A DNA stretch of 17,763 bases from an uncultured Muribaculaceae bacterium (lineage in GTDB: Bacteria; Bacteroidota; Bacteroidia; Bacteroidales; Muribaculaceae): assembly GCA_947173755.1 (NCBI GenBank), contig CAMWGM010000007.1, positions 1-17,763 on the forward strand, given 5' to 3'. The notes below the pieces were generated by a model, which was not told where the DNA came from, searched no databases, and saw only the letters and a program-made list of their open reading frames with translations. Shown here one piece after another: positions 1 through 7,221 of the stretch. Made by a program: the position numbers and the translations under genes. Each line of letters opens with the position of its first letter. Position 1 is the stretch's first letter.

Positions 1-1042
1 GGTGAAGGAACTCCTCGACTTCGCGGTTGAGGGGCGCGCCACCGACGATGACCTCCTCGAATTCGCCTCCGAATGCCTCGACGAGCTGTCGGCGGATCTT
101 GCGGTAGATCAGTTTGTTGACACCGGGCAGTTTGAGTAGGGCGCGGACGGAAGTCTTCTCGAGCACAGGCCGGAGTTTGTTGCGGTAGATTTTCTCCAGA
201 ATTAGCGGAACGGTGATGATCAGGTTGGGTTTCACCTCGGTAAAGGCTTTGAGGAGGAGACGCGGGGTGGGGAGTTTGCCGAGAACAGTGATATGTGTTC
301 CGACTGCCAGCGGTACGAGCATGTCGAACGCACAACCGTAGGCATGGGCGAGCGGGAGGAAAGCCAGTGCGCGCGAGCCGCTGTAGTGCAGACGCGAGTT
401 GATGCCGAAGATGACGTTGCCGGCAAGATTGTCGAGAGTAAGCATGACGCCTTTTGAAAATCCGGTCGTCCCCGATGTGTAATTGATTTCAATGACGGTG
501 TCCTTCGGCAACAGAGGATAGTCGATATCATCGGGTGTGAAGCCGGCTGGATATTTGCGTTTCATGCGCTCGTTGAGTTGACTGATAGTCTTTGAGGCAT
601 TGACGTTATCGCGTTCGTCGAGCACGGCGCGGCGTTCGAGCGAGAAGACGGCACGGACGTTGGGGATACCTTCGAAGTCGATATGCTCGAAGATTGACTC
701 GTTGACAAAGAGGAGCACGCTCTCCGAATGAACTATGATGTGCTGGGCATCAATGGGATTGAAATCGTGGAGCACAGGGACTATCACTGCGCCGTAGGTG
801 ATGGTGGCCATATAGATTTCAATCCATGTCATTGAATTCTTGCCCATAAGCGCCACCTTATCTCCACGCTTCAGGCCGAGTTGGCGGAAAAGCATGTGGG
901 TGGCGGCTATGCGTCGGGCGAGATCGCCGTAACTCATCACATCGGCCGACCCGAATTCGGAAATAGCGGGGAGTTGCCAGTTTTTTCGGAAAGAAGATGC
1001 GTATATCTGAAGGAGATTGGTGTTGGGATTTTCTGTAGCCAT
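1..1042 (-). CDS. AMP-forming long-chain acyl-CoA synthetase, partial (C-terminal part beyond left edge)
   Basis: The reverse strand encodes about 347 residues with no stop before the window edge. The ATG at 1042 opens MATENPNTNLLQIYASSFRK. Residues 188-200 read YTSGTTGFSKGVM, the ATP/AMP-binding P-loop of the adenylate-forming (ANL) superfamily, followed by the FLPLAHAYG-type segment of the A4/A5 region and by VGGAPLNREVEEF. The overall match is to long-chain fatty-acid-CoA ligases (FadD/FAA type, usually about 550-600 residues), so roughly 60% is present. The enzyme would activate a fatty acid with ATP and CoA, acting in the cytosol or at the inner membrane. It starts 63 bp after the dnaG stop with no clear promoter or terminator between, so it may be co-transcribed with dnaG. 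Substrate chain length cannot be read from this fragment; another ANL ligase is possible but less likely. Confidence 0.88.
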   Translation of the reverse strand, partial: MATENPNTNLLQIYASSFRKNWQLPAISEFGSADVMSYGDLARRIAATHMLFRQLGLKRGDKVALMGKNSMTWIEIYMATITYGAVIVPVLHDFNPIDAQHIIVHSESVLLFVNESIFEHIDFEGIPNVRAVFSLERRAVLDERDNVNASKTISQLNERMKRKYPAGFTPDDIDYPLLPKDTVIEINYTSGTTGFSKGVMLTLDNLAGNVIFGINSRLHYSGSRALAFLPLAHAYGCAFDMLVPLAVGTHITVLGKLPTPRLLLKAFTEVKPNLIITVPLILEKIYRNKLRPVLEKTSVRALLKLPGVNKLIYRKIRRQLVEAFGGEFEEVIVGGAPLNREVEEFLH

Positions 1043-1105
1043 AGTCTTAACGTGTATTTTTATCGTAACATATAGACATATAACACATTGAGACGCATAA
1101 AAGTT

Positions 1106-3343
1106 TCATCGGCGCGGAGATATGACGCGGTCGCCGAGCAGTTTGGCCAGTGAAGACCGCTGGAGTTCCATCTCGCGCATGGCGCGCATAAGCGAATAGA
1201 CGCGCTCGACATCAGAGGCGCACTCCTTGATCTGATCGCGGAGGTCGGCGATGCGCACACTGATTATGGTGTCTTTAAGCACGTGGATCATGCGCGGCAG
1301 AAGGTCGGGCAACTGGTCGCGTTCGGTTTCGATACGGGCATACTTGGTGTGCATCTTGCTGAGCTGATGCTGTTCGACGGTGAAATCGGTGGCAAGGCGG
1401 CGCACCGTATCGTCGGGCGACGAGCAGAGACGCTTGCTGACGTAGAGTGTGTCGAAATCGTTAATGCCCTCCTCATAGGCTGCGTCGGCAGCCGCCAGAA
1501 GCATCTCTTCCTTCGACCGGATTGAATTGATGTCTGAAGCGGAGGCGCGTATCTCCTCGATACCTTTGTCGATCTGTTCGGATCGTATTTTCCCGAGGCG
1601 TTCACTTTCGGCACGGCGGTCGCTCTCGAAGGTTGCCGACGATGTCGCCACGGCCGTCTCCAGCAGGAGTGAGAGATCGGGATTGGAGAGGTAGATGTTG
1701 TCGGCGGAAAGTTCTTCGGTGATGAAGCGGATCACCGTGAGGGGAGTGGTGTTGCCCTCTTCGTCTACCTCATTGACGAACGGAAAGTTGGCATATCTTA
1801 CCACTAGCCTCATCAGTTCCTCCTCGGCAGGACGCAGGAGCGCGCGCCGGCGCTCCTCGGGTGACGAGGCAGGCGTCCGGACGGTGGGAGGAGTGTCGAC
1901 ATATGCTTCTTCGGGAATAAAATCCGGGGGAATGTCGTCGGGAACGGTCGCGACGGCAGGCGATGCAGGTGCTTCAGTCCGCAATTGTTGTCGTTGCTGC
2001 TGCCGCTGACGCTCCTCGCGCTCGTTCTGCGCATACTGATTGAAGTATTTTCCGACTTCGCGCTGGAGGATTTGTTCGCTCATCCCCATCAGGCGCGAAC
2101 ATTCCTGCACATAGATGCTGCGACGGATCTCGTCGGGGATAAGTGCTATGGTCTTGACTATGTGAGTGACTGCCTCGGCTCGTGCCACGGGATCGTTTTT
2201 GATCTCATTGATCCTGAGCCCAGCGATGAAGGTGACGAAATCCTGCTCGTGTGCAGCGATGTAGGCCTCGACCTCGGTGGCAGGATGTTTCTGGGCGAAC
2301 GAGTCGGGGTCTTCCCCTTCGGGGAGGAGCAAGACTTTGATGTCGAGTCCTTCCTTGAGCAGAATGTCGATACCTCTCACCGATGCTTTGATGCCGGCGG
2401 TGTCGGAGTCGTAGATAAGAGTGACTTTTTTCGCGAAACGTTTCAGGAGTCTTACCTGTTCGACGGTCAACGCTGTTCCCGATGATGCCACAACATTCTC
2501 TATCCCGGCCTGGGCCATAGAAAGCACATCCATGTAGCCTTCGACCATGTAGACCTTGTCGGCTTTCGTAATAGCGCCTTTTGCCTGAAAGAGTCCGTAG
2601 AGTTCGCGCCGTTTCGAGTAGATGTCGCTCTCGGGAGAGTTAACATATTTGGCGATGGTCTTTTCGGTCTTGAGCGTACGTCCTCCGAAGGCCACCGGTT
2701 TTCCCGACAGAGAAAAAATAGGGTAGATAACGCGTCCGCGGAAGCGGTCGAAATAACGGCCATCCTCGGTGCGGGTTGTGAGGCCTGTCTCAACGAGATA
2801 ATCTTCGCTGTAGCCGCGCTCGAGAGCCGCTTTCGAGAAACTGTCTTTACCCTCGGGGGCGAAACCACGGTGGAATTTCTTGAGAATGACGTCGTTGATG
2901 CCGCGGTAACGGAAATAACTGCCTCCGATGTCCCGTCCCTCCGCGCTGTCGTGGAGATAGTTTTCGAAGTAACGCATCGCGAATTCGTTGACGGCAAGCA
3001 TGTTCTCCCGTTTCGATTGGGCTCGGCGCTCTTCGTCGGTCATCTCGTGCTCCTCGATCTCTATGTTATATTTCTGAGCGAGATAGCGGATCGCTTCCGA
3101 GAAGTTGAGTTGCTCATGTTTCATGATGAAGTTGACCGGGCTGCCACCTTCGCCACACGCGAAACATTTGCAGAGATTTTTCGCCTTGGAGACATAGAAC
3201 GATGGTGAACGGTCGTTGTGGAACGGACAGAGCCCAACCCAGTTGGCACCCTTACGCTTGAGCGAGACGAAGTCGCCGACCACATCTAGGATTTCAGCCG
3301 CGTCGAGAACGCGTTGCACCGTTGCACTGTTGATTTTCGCCAT
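1106..3343 (-). CDS. dnaG: DNA primase DnaG
   Basis: Synthesises RNA primers at the replication fork together with the replicative helicase. The 745-residue protein has the CHC2 zinc-binding domain (C39, H42, C60, C63 in LCPFH...KCFACG). The core carries the basic motif RFRGRVIYPIF (about 200-210). The TOPRIM metal site is complete: E268 in MVEGYMDVL, D312 and D314 in YDSDTAG, and D345/D347 in EGEDPDSF, almost the same numbering as E. coli DnaG. Residues about 430-510 are a Q/R-rich then P-rich linker, and the rest is a helical C-terminal region of the kind that contacts DnaB. It is longer than the 581-residue E. coli protein, mainly through this linker and C-terminus. The ATG at 3343 fits the family N-terminus. 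It lies downstream of the tonB terminator and has its own candidate -7 element. Confidence 0.97.
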   Translation of the reverse strand: MAKINSATVQRVLDAAEILDVVGDFVSLKRKGANWVGLCPFHNDRSPSFYVSKAKNLCKCFACGEGGSPVNFIMKHEQLNFSEAIRYLAQKYNIEIEEHEMTDEERRAQSKRENMLAVNEFAMRYFENYLHDSAEGRDIGGSYFRYRGINDVILKKFHRGFAPEGKDSFSKAALERGYSEDYLVETGLTTRTEDGRYFDRFRGRVIYPIFSLSGKPVAFGGRTLKTEKTIAKYVNSPESDIYSKRRELYGLFQAKGAITKADKVYMVEGYMDVLSMAQAGIENVVASSGTALTVEQVRLLKRFAKKVTLIYDSDTAGIKASVRGIDILLKEGLDIKVLLLPEGEDPDSFAQKHPATEVEAYIAAHEQDFVTFIAGLRINEIKNDPVARAEAVTHIVKTIALIPDEIRRSIYVQECSRLMGMSEQILQREVGKYFNQYAQNEREERQRQQQRQQLRTEAPASPAVATVPDDIPPDFIPEEAYVDTPPTVRTPASSPEERRRALLRPAEEELMRLVVRYANFPFVNEVDEEGNTTPLTVIRFITEELSADNIYLSNPDLSLLLETAVATSSATFESDRRAESERLGKIRSEQIDKGIEEIRASASDINSIRSKEEMLLAAADAAYEEGINDFDTLYVSKRLCSSPDDTVRRLATDFTVEQHQLSKMHTKYARIETERDQLPDLLPRMIHVLKDTIISVRIADLRDQIKECASDVERVYSLMRAMREMELQRSSLAKLLGDRVISPRR

Positions 3344-3351
3344 ATTAAAAA

Positions 3352-3359
3352 CAAATATA
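3352..3359 (-). promoter_or_regulatory. Candidate -7 element of the dnaG promoter
   Basis: The reverse strand reads TATATTTG, an exact match to the Bacteroidota -7 consensus TAnnTTTG. No matching -33 TTTG lies at 19-21 bp spacing; the only upstream TTTG is in the T-tract of the preceding terminator, too far away. Only 8 bp separate the element from the dnaG ATG, so transcription from here would give an almost leaderless mRNA. Confidence 0.45.
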
Positions 3360-3394
3360 CGAAATTTTCCTGAAATTATGGCGTAGATTAAGGC

Positions 3395-3427
3395 AAAAAA
3401 AGACCTCCGTGAATTTTCACGGAGGTC
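3395..3427 (-). terminator. Intrinsic terminator of the exbB-exbD-exbD-tonB operon
   Basis: A perfect inverted repeat with arms GACCTCCGTGAA and TTCACGGAGGTC occupies 3402-3427, giving a stem of about 11 bp with a tight AT-rich loop. On the reverse strand it is followed at once by seven T residues. It lies 51 bp beyond the tonB stop, as expected for a rho-independent terminator closing this operon. Confidence 0.9.
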
Positions 3428-3478
3428 GATGAATGAGCCGGAATTAAACCGACGGAGATTCTAATTGATCAGGGAAGA

Positions 3479-4336
3479 TCAGACACCCTGGAGTTTGAAG
3501 GTGATGGGCAGTGTGTACCACACGTTCACGGAGTGACCGTTCATCTTGCCGGGCACGAATTTCGGGAGGCTCTTCACGACGCGGACTGCTTCCTTGTCGA
3601 GATCGGGATCCTTTGAGCGTACCACTTTCACTTCGCCGACAGAACCGTTCTTGGTGACAACGAACTGAACGACAACGCGACCCTGAATACCGTTTTCCTG
3701 AGCCATAGCGGGATAGCGGAGGTGTTCGGCAACATACTTGAGGAGGGCGGCTTCACCACCGGGGAACTGAGGTTTCTGCTCGACGATATCGAAGACTTTG
3801 TCGTCGTCGACAGGTTCGGGCTTCTTCTCTTCGACGATAATCTCATTCTTGTGTTCCTTCACAACGTTGAGGTCGTCAGTACCCTTGTCGAAGTCGGTTG
3901 TACCCACAGCAGTATCGGTTTCCTTAAGTTCGTCCTGGCTCTTGATCTCCTCGACTACTTCTTCGTCGCGGGTGATCTGGAGTTCGGTAGCCTTGACGGT
4001 GTTGAGGATTTCCTCGGGGAGTGCCTCAGGCTGCTGCTCTTCTACGCGCTGCTGCTCTTCCTCCTGATCTTCTTCTTCCTGTTCGTCTTCGGCTGAGTAG
4101 TCGATCATTGCCTGCTCGATCTGGTCCTCGGGCTTGCTTTCAGCCTGCTGGAGGACGGTGTTGGCGAGGAGACCGATGACACCGATGAGGAAGAGGACGA
4201 TGATGATCACGACCATAGCCTTGTTGTGGCGTTTGGCCGACTGGCGGCGGAGTTCGTAGGCGCCGAAGTCCTTATTCTTACCTTCGAATACTATATCAAT
4301 CCATTCATTTGATGAAAGATCTACATCTTTTGCCAT
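3479..4336 (-). CDS. tonB: Energy transducer TonB
   Basis: Couples the inner-membrane ion-driven ExbB/ExbD motor to outer-membrane TonB-dependent transporters. The 285 residues start with a cytoplasmic segment carrying NKDFGAYELRR (21-31), typical of Bacteroidota TonB. One transmembrane helix follows at about 41-60. The periplasmic linker at about 75-107 is strikingly acidic and Gln-rich rather than the usual Pro/Lys-rich spacer. The C-terminal TonB domain, about 190-283, contains PQFPGGEAALLKYVAEHLRYP, IQGRVVVQFVV and the closing VWYTLPITFKL. It is the last gene of the operon, 47 bp after the second exbD and followed by a strong terminator. The ATG at 4336 gives the conserved N-terminus directly. 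Confidence 0.95.
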   Translation of the reverse strand: MAKDVDLSSNEWIDIVFEGKNKDFGAYELRRQSAKRHNKAMVVIIIVLFLIGVIGLLANTVLQQAESKPEDQIEQAMIDYSAEDEQEEEDQEEEQQRVEEQQPEALPEEILNTVKATELQITRDEEVVEEIKSQDELKETDTAVGTTDFDKGTDDLNVVKEHKNEIIVEEKKPEPVDDDKVFDIVEQKPQFPGGEAALLKYVAEHLRYPAMAQENGIQGRVVVQFVVTKNGSVGEVKVVRSKDPDLDKEAVRVVKSLPKFVPGKMNGHSVNVWYTLPITFKLQGV

Positions 4337-4383
4337 AATTCGTAGAGATTTTCGGGTTAAACAATATATCTTACATCAATGAA

Positions 4384-5133
4384 TTACTTTTTAGGATTCT
4401 TGGCCAGATAGTCAAGAATGAGAACTGAGTCGGCCTTGTTGATGTTGTCAATCTGATAACGAGAGATCTGATTGATCTGCATCTCGTCGAGAGCCGAGAT
4501 AAGGCTTTCCCATGAAGCCTCGGGAGTGGCCTTGATGATGACGACAGGACGGGTGAGCGTGGAGTCGTTGCGGATCTCGCGTGCACGTGCCTGATAGATG
4601 GAATCGTTGGCGGCGGAATTGCCGGGAGCGAACTCCTTGTTGCGCCATCTGGTTTTCTCAACCTCGATTTTGTCAAGTACAGCCTTGTTGCGGTCGTGAA
4701 GGATTTTGCGGATACCCTGCTGGATCTTGCCGTCGTTGCCTACGAAGTGCTCAGCCTTGAGTTTGTTGTTGTCGAGGATACCGTCGCCGTTGGCATCGGT
4801 ATAGTCGGCCATACCTTCATAGTAGTAAACGGTGTTGATGGGCTTGCCGTTTTCGTCCTTCTTGACATCGCCGTTGGCGTTGCGGTCAGTGGTCAGGATG
4901 AGGGTGATTGCTTCAGATTCCTTGGCTTTGTTCATCTGATTCTGCTCGACCTTCTCGTTGGAGGGCAGCGAGATGGTGAGAGTCTGCGACTTAATCATAG
5001 TGGTACAAAGCATGAAGAATGTAATCAGAAGCATATTCATGTCAACCATGGGAGTGAAGTCCACATGGATCGACATCTTTTTCTGGGCGCCTTTTTTCTT
5101 TTTGCCGCCGTCTGATTGTTCGATTTGTGCCAT
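4384..5133 (-). CDS. exbD: Biopolymer transporter ExbD (second paralogue)
   Basis: Stator/rotor subunit of the Ton motor: a short cytoplasmic N-terminus rich in lysine, one membrane helix and a periplasmic domain. The helix segment DFTPMVDMNMLLITFFMLCT contains D31, equivalent to the ion-translocating Asp25 of E. coli ExbD. At 249 residues it is much longer than E. coli ExbD (141), because a periplasmic insertion separates the helix from the C-terminal VVIIKATPEASWESLISALDEM region, which is ExbD-like. Residues 113-121, DANGDGILD, match a DxNxDGxxD calcium-loop pattern. It begins 5 bp after the stop of the first exbD, so the two are surely co-transcribed and probably translationally coupled. 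Confidence 0.93.
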   Translation of the reverse strand: MAQIEQSDGGKKKKGAQKKMSIHVDFTPMVDMNMLLITFFMLCTTMIKSQTLTISLPSNEKVEQNQMNKAKESEAITLILTTDRNANGDVKKDENGKPINTVYYYEGMADYTDANGDGILDNNKLKAEHFVGNDGKIQQGIRKILHDRNKAVLDKIEVEKTRWRNKEFAPGNSAANDSIYQARAREIRNDSTLTRPVVIIKATPEASWESLISALDEMQINQISRYQIDNINKADSVLILDYLAKNPKK

Positions 5134-5138
5134 AATGA

Positions 5139-5855
5139 TTATTCTTGCTCAGTTTTTAAAGCTGTCATGATGCTGAAACGGTTCATCTTGAGCGTCTGGA
5201 GATTGTCGAGCACATCATGGACGGTCGAATAGGGGGTGTCCTTGTCGGCCTTCACGGCGATGCCCTCGCCTTTCTTCATGGCTTTCTGGAGGTTGTCGTT
5301 GCCTGAGTTGTAGATGGCACGCATCCAGATCTGGAACTCGTTGAGGCGCTCCATGTCTTTGTTGTCGTTGACGGGGATACCTACGTCAGCGCGGCTCATG
5401 TCAGAGATGACCTTGTCCTGGTCGGTCTGCGACATAGAGAGGAACGCGGGGAGTGCCTGGAAAGGCACGCCGAACATGTTGATTTTCGAGAAAGCATCCA
5501 CCTGCTGCTGTGTGAGCGCGATGGGTTTCGTGGGGTGCTGCTTGTTGTAGAGCTTTACGGCTTCTTCAAGGATGGTCTTGCGGAGCGCTTCCGATCCCCA
5601 GGTATCCTTGGTCTCGGCATCGGCATCGCCGGCGATCGAGATGAAGACTTTACCTTCGGGAGAGACAAGCACCGACGCCAGGTTGGCGGTGGGCACCTTC
5701 TGCTCGGAAACCGAAGAAGGTGTGAGCACGGTGACAGGCTCTTTCTGAAGGAATGTAGATGTCAACATGAAGAAAGTAAGCAGAAGCACAGTCACGTCAC
5801 TCATCGCGGTCATGTCGATGAGGGTGCTCTTTCTCTTCATTTTTACTTTTCCCAT
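5139..5855 (-). CDS. exbD: Biopolymer transporter ExbD (first paralogue)
   Basis: A 238-residue ExbD-family protein. The basic start MGKVKMKRKS leads into the single membrane helix MSDVTVLLLTFFMLTSTF, with D20 at the place of the proton-carrying aspartate. The periplasmic part includes a long insertion (about residues 70-190) before the ExbD-like end, GIAVKADKDTPYSTVHDVLD. It differs from its neighbour in both helix and insertion, so the pair is not a recent duplication. ExbD works as a dimer inside an ExbB pentamer in characterised systems; two different paralogues side by side is common in Bacteroidota and suggests a heterodimer or alternative motors (inference). It follows exbB by 63 bp. 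Confidence 0.93.
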   Translation of the reverse strand: MGKVKMKRKSTLIDMTAMSDVTVLLLTFFMLTSTFLQKEPVTVLTPSSVSEQKVPTANLASVLVSPEGKVFISIAGDADAETKDTWGSEALRKTILEEAVKLYNKQHPTKPIALTQQQVDAFSKINMFGVPFQALPAFLSMSQTDQDKVISDMSRADVGIPVNDNKDMERLNEFQIWMRAIYNSGNDNLQKAMKKGEGIAVKADKDTPYSTVHDVLDNLQTLKMNRFSIMTALKTEQE

Positions 5856-5918
5856 ATTACGATATCTTTAAAGAGGGTTTTGGATTGTTTTTGAAACCTT
5901 AGATAGGGTAACGGGAAA

Positions 5919-6737
5919 TCAGTGGGTAGCGTTGAATGTCTGAACGATTGAGTAACCGATCTCGTCGATAGCGTAGGTGAGGTTATCGATCTTGTTGGTG
6001 TAGAAGTTGTAGGAGATTACAGCGAATGCACCGGTTGCGATACCGAAGGCGGTGTTGATAAGAGCCTCAGAGATACCGGTCGAGAGTTCGGTTGAGTCAG
6101 GAGCACCCGAAGCGGCGAGAGCCTGGAACGATTTGATCATACCCATCACAGTACCGAGAAGACCGACGAGAGTACCGAGGGTGGTGAGGGTAGCGACGAT
6201 GGGGAGGTTCTGCTGGAGAGCGGGCATTTCGAGAGCGGTAGCCTCTTCAACAGTCTTCTGAAGGTTGGCAACCTTCTGCTCTTTTGAAAGAACGGTGTTG
6301 GCGTCCATTTCAGCGTAGCTCTTGAGAGCGGCAGCGACAACGGCAGCAACCGAACCCTTCTGGGTCGAGCAGAGTTTCATAGCGCCTTCGATGTCGTTCT
6401 TGGTGAGGCAAGCCTTAACGCCGGAAACAAACTTCTCGATGGAGCCTTTGCCCTTAGCGGAAGAGATGGCGATCCAACGCTCTACAGAGAGCACGATCAC
6501 GGTGAGGAAGAGGGTCTGGAGGATAGGCACGATGAAGCCGCCTTTGTAGATGGTACCCCAGAGGTCGATGGGGTGACCTTCTTCGAAGTGTGATTCGTGA
6601 CCGAACCAGAACATGAAGAGGCAGAGAGCAACAACGAAGCAAGCGAGAATCACCAGGAAGGCGTTCTTGATACCGGAGACGTTGCTACCGGTCTTTGCAG
6701 CCGCAACGGGCTTGGTGGTGGGCTTTTGAGCGTCCAT
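5919..6737 (-). CDS. exbB: MotA/TolQ/ExbB-family proton channel subunit ExbB
   Basis: Membrane scaffold of the Ton motor. The 272 residues have an Ala/Lys-rich N-terminus and hydrophobic segments at about 26-46, 66-86, 179-203 and 227-243. The conserved ExbB/TolQ core is in the last two: LTTLGTLVGLLGTVMGMIKSF followed by GISEALINTAFGIATGAFAV, with E224 at the start of the last helix. The N-terminal hydrophobic segment gives one more helix than E. coli ExbB, as in other Bacteroidota members. It is the first gene of an operon with two exbD genes and tonB, and is read from a promoter about 245 bp upstream. The ATG at 6737 is the first good start. Confidence 0.95.
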   Translation of the reverse strand: MDAQKPTTKPVAAAKTGSNVSGIKNAFLVILACFVVALCLFMFWFGHESHFEEGHPIDLWGTIYKGGFIVPILQTLFLTVIVLSVERWIAISSAKGKGSIEKFVSGVKACLTKNDIEGAMKLCSTQKGSVAAVVAAALKSYAEMDANTVLSKEQKVANLQKTVEEATALEMPALQQNLPIVATLTTLGTLVGLLGTVMGMIKSFQALAASGAPDSTELSTGISEALINTAFGIATGAFAVISYNFYTNKIDNLTYAIDEIGYSIVQTFNATH

Positions 6738-6863
6738 AATTACTGAAAGAGTGTTGGTTTATGATTAAGTTTAAAAAAATTGTTTTTGCTTATTATATTA
6801 TATATGTATAACCGGCCGCCACGTTCCGCTCCTCCGGCTTCCCGGCTGAGCGTCATGTGATGG

Positions 6864-6938
6864 TCAGGAGTAGAATTCTGATGTTTTCTTGAGAAGATGA
6901 TGATTAAGAGAGGACATGAGAGTAGTTGACTTTTTCAT
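6864..6938 (-). CDS. Possible 24-residue leader peptide upstream of exbB
   Basis: On the reverse strand an ATG at 6938 opens MKKSTTLMSSLNHHLLKKTS and stops at TGA after 24 residues, about 125 bp before the exbB start. It lies inside the predicted exbB 5' leader, about 40 nt after the inferred transcription start. An in-frame ATG at 6980 would lengthen it to 38 residues but sits at or before the inferred transcription start. The peptide is basic and has no recognised family. It could be a leader ORF controlling exbB, an independent small protein, or chance; an ORF this short is easily random. Confidence 0.25.
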   Translation of the reverse strand: MKKSTTLMSSLNHHLLKKTSEFYS

Positions 6939-6982
6939 GGTGTCGCGTTGCTCCGGCACGCGGGCGTGACGGAACGACATTG

Positions 6983-7014
6983 CAAATTTAAAAGGAAATT
7001 TTGTGTTGTGCAAA
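6983..7014 (-). promoter_or_regulatory. Promoter of the exbB-exbD-exbD-tonB operon
   Basis: The reverse strand reads TTTG (7014-7011), 20 bp, then TAAATTTG (6990-6983). This matches the Bacteroidota sigma-ABfr consensus TTTG-N19-21-TAnnTTTG at both elements and in spacing. Transcription would begin at about 6975-6980, giving a leader of about 240 nt before exbB. Confidence 0.75.
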
Positions 7015-7112
7015 CGTTTTTGTGCATTTTTTGCGCCACGTCGCGAAGTTTTTTGTCTTTTATTTCGCTTTTAACCTGTTGTGAAGTTTTTTTCGTCAAC
7101 ATTTTTTGAGAA

Positions 7113-7145
7113 TTGTCAATAAGTTTAAATTTTTTATTAATTTTG
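7113..7145 (+). promoter_or_regulatory. Promoter of the nqr operon
   Basis: TAATTTTG at 7138-7145 matches the -7 consensus TAnnTTTG exactly. A TTG at 7113-7115 lies 22 bp upstream as an imperfect -33 element. Transcription would start near 7150, leaving a leader of about 70 nt before the nqrA ATG. No other consensus -7 element was seen on this strand in the intergenic region. Confidence 0.6.
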
Positions 7146-7221
7146 TGGCTTACACGCGCGGAGATATGTTTTCTCCCTCAGTGAAATTATAGGACTTACC
7201 TCAACAATAGATTATTCCGAA

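Larger units (their letters stand above)
6738..7221. other. Divergent exbB / nqrA intergenic region
   Basis: These 484 bp between two divergent operons hold the exbB promoter (6983-7014), the nqrA promoter (7113-7145), an exbB leader of about 240 nt and an nqrA leader of about 70 nt. The exbB leader has a possible 24-codon ORF (6864-6938), a GC-rich part (about 6810-6855) and an AT-rich stretch next to the exbB start (6765-6810). The 7000-7140 part is very T-rich. No tRNA, insertion sequence or larger ORF is visible. Confidence 0.8.

Noticed and set aside
1985..2485. 166-codon plus-strand open frame inside dnaG
   Set aside because: Antisense to the conserved TOPRIM and C-terminal coding sequence of dnaG; no independent coding evidence.
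7043..7072. Terminator-like GCGAA/TTCGC repeat followed by TTTT
   Set aside because: Only a 5-bp stem with a 16-nt loop and no gene ending nearby to be terminated.
7079..7099. Rex-like operator (TTGTGAAG ... TTCGTCAA) upstream of the nqr promoter
   Set aside because: The two halves match each other only partly and not the TTGTGAA/TTCACAA consensus; the region is T-rich, so chance similarity is likely.
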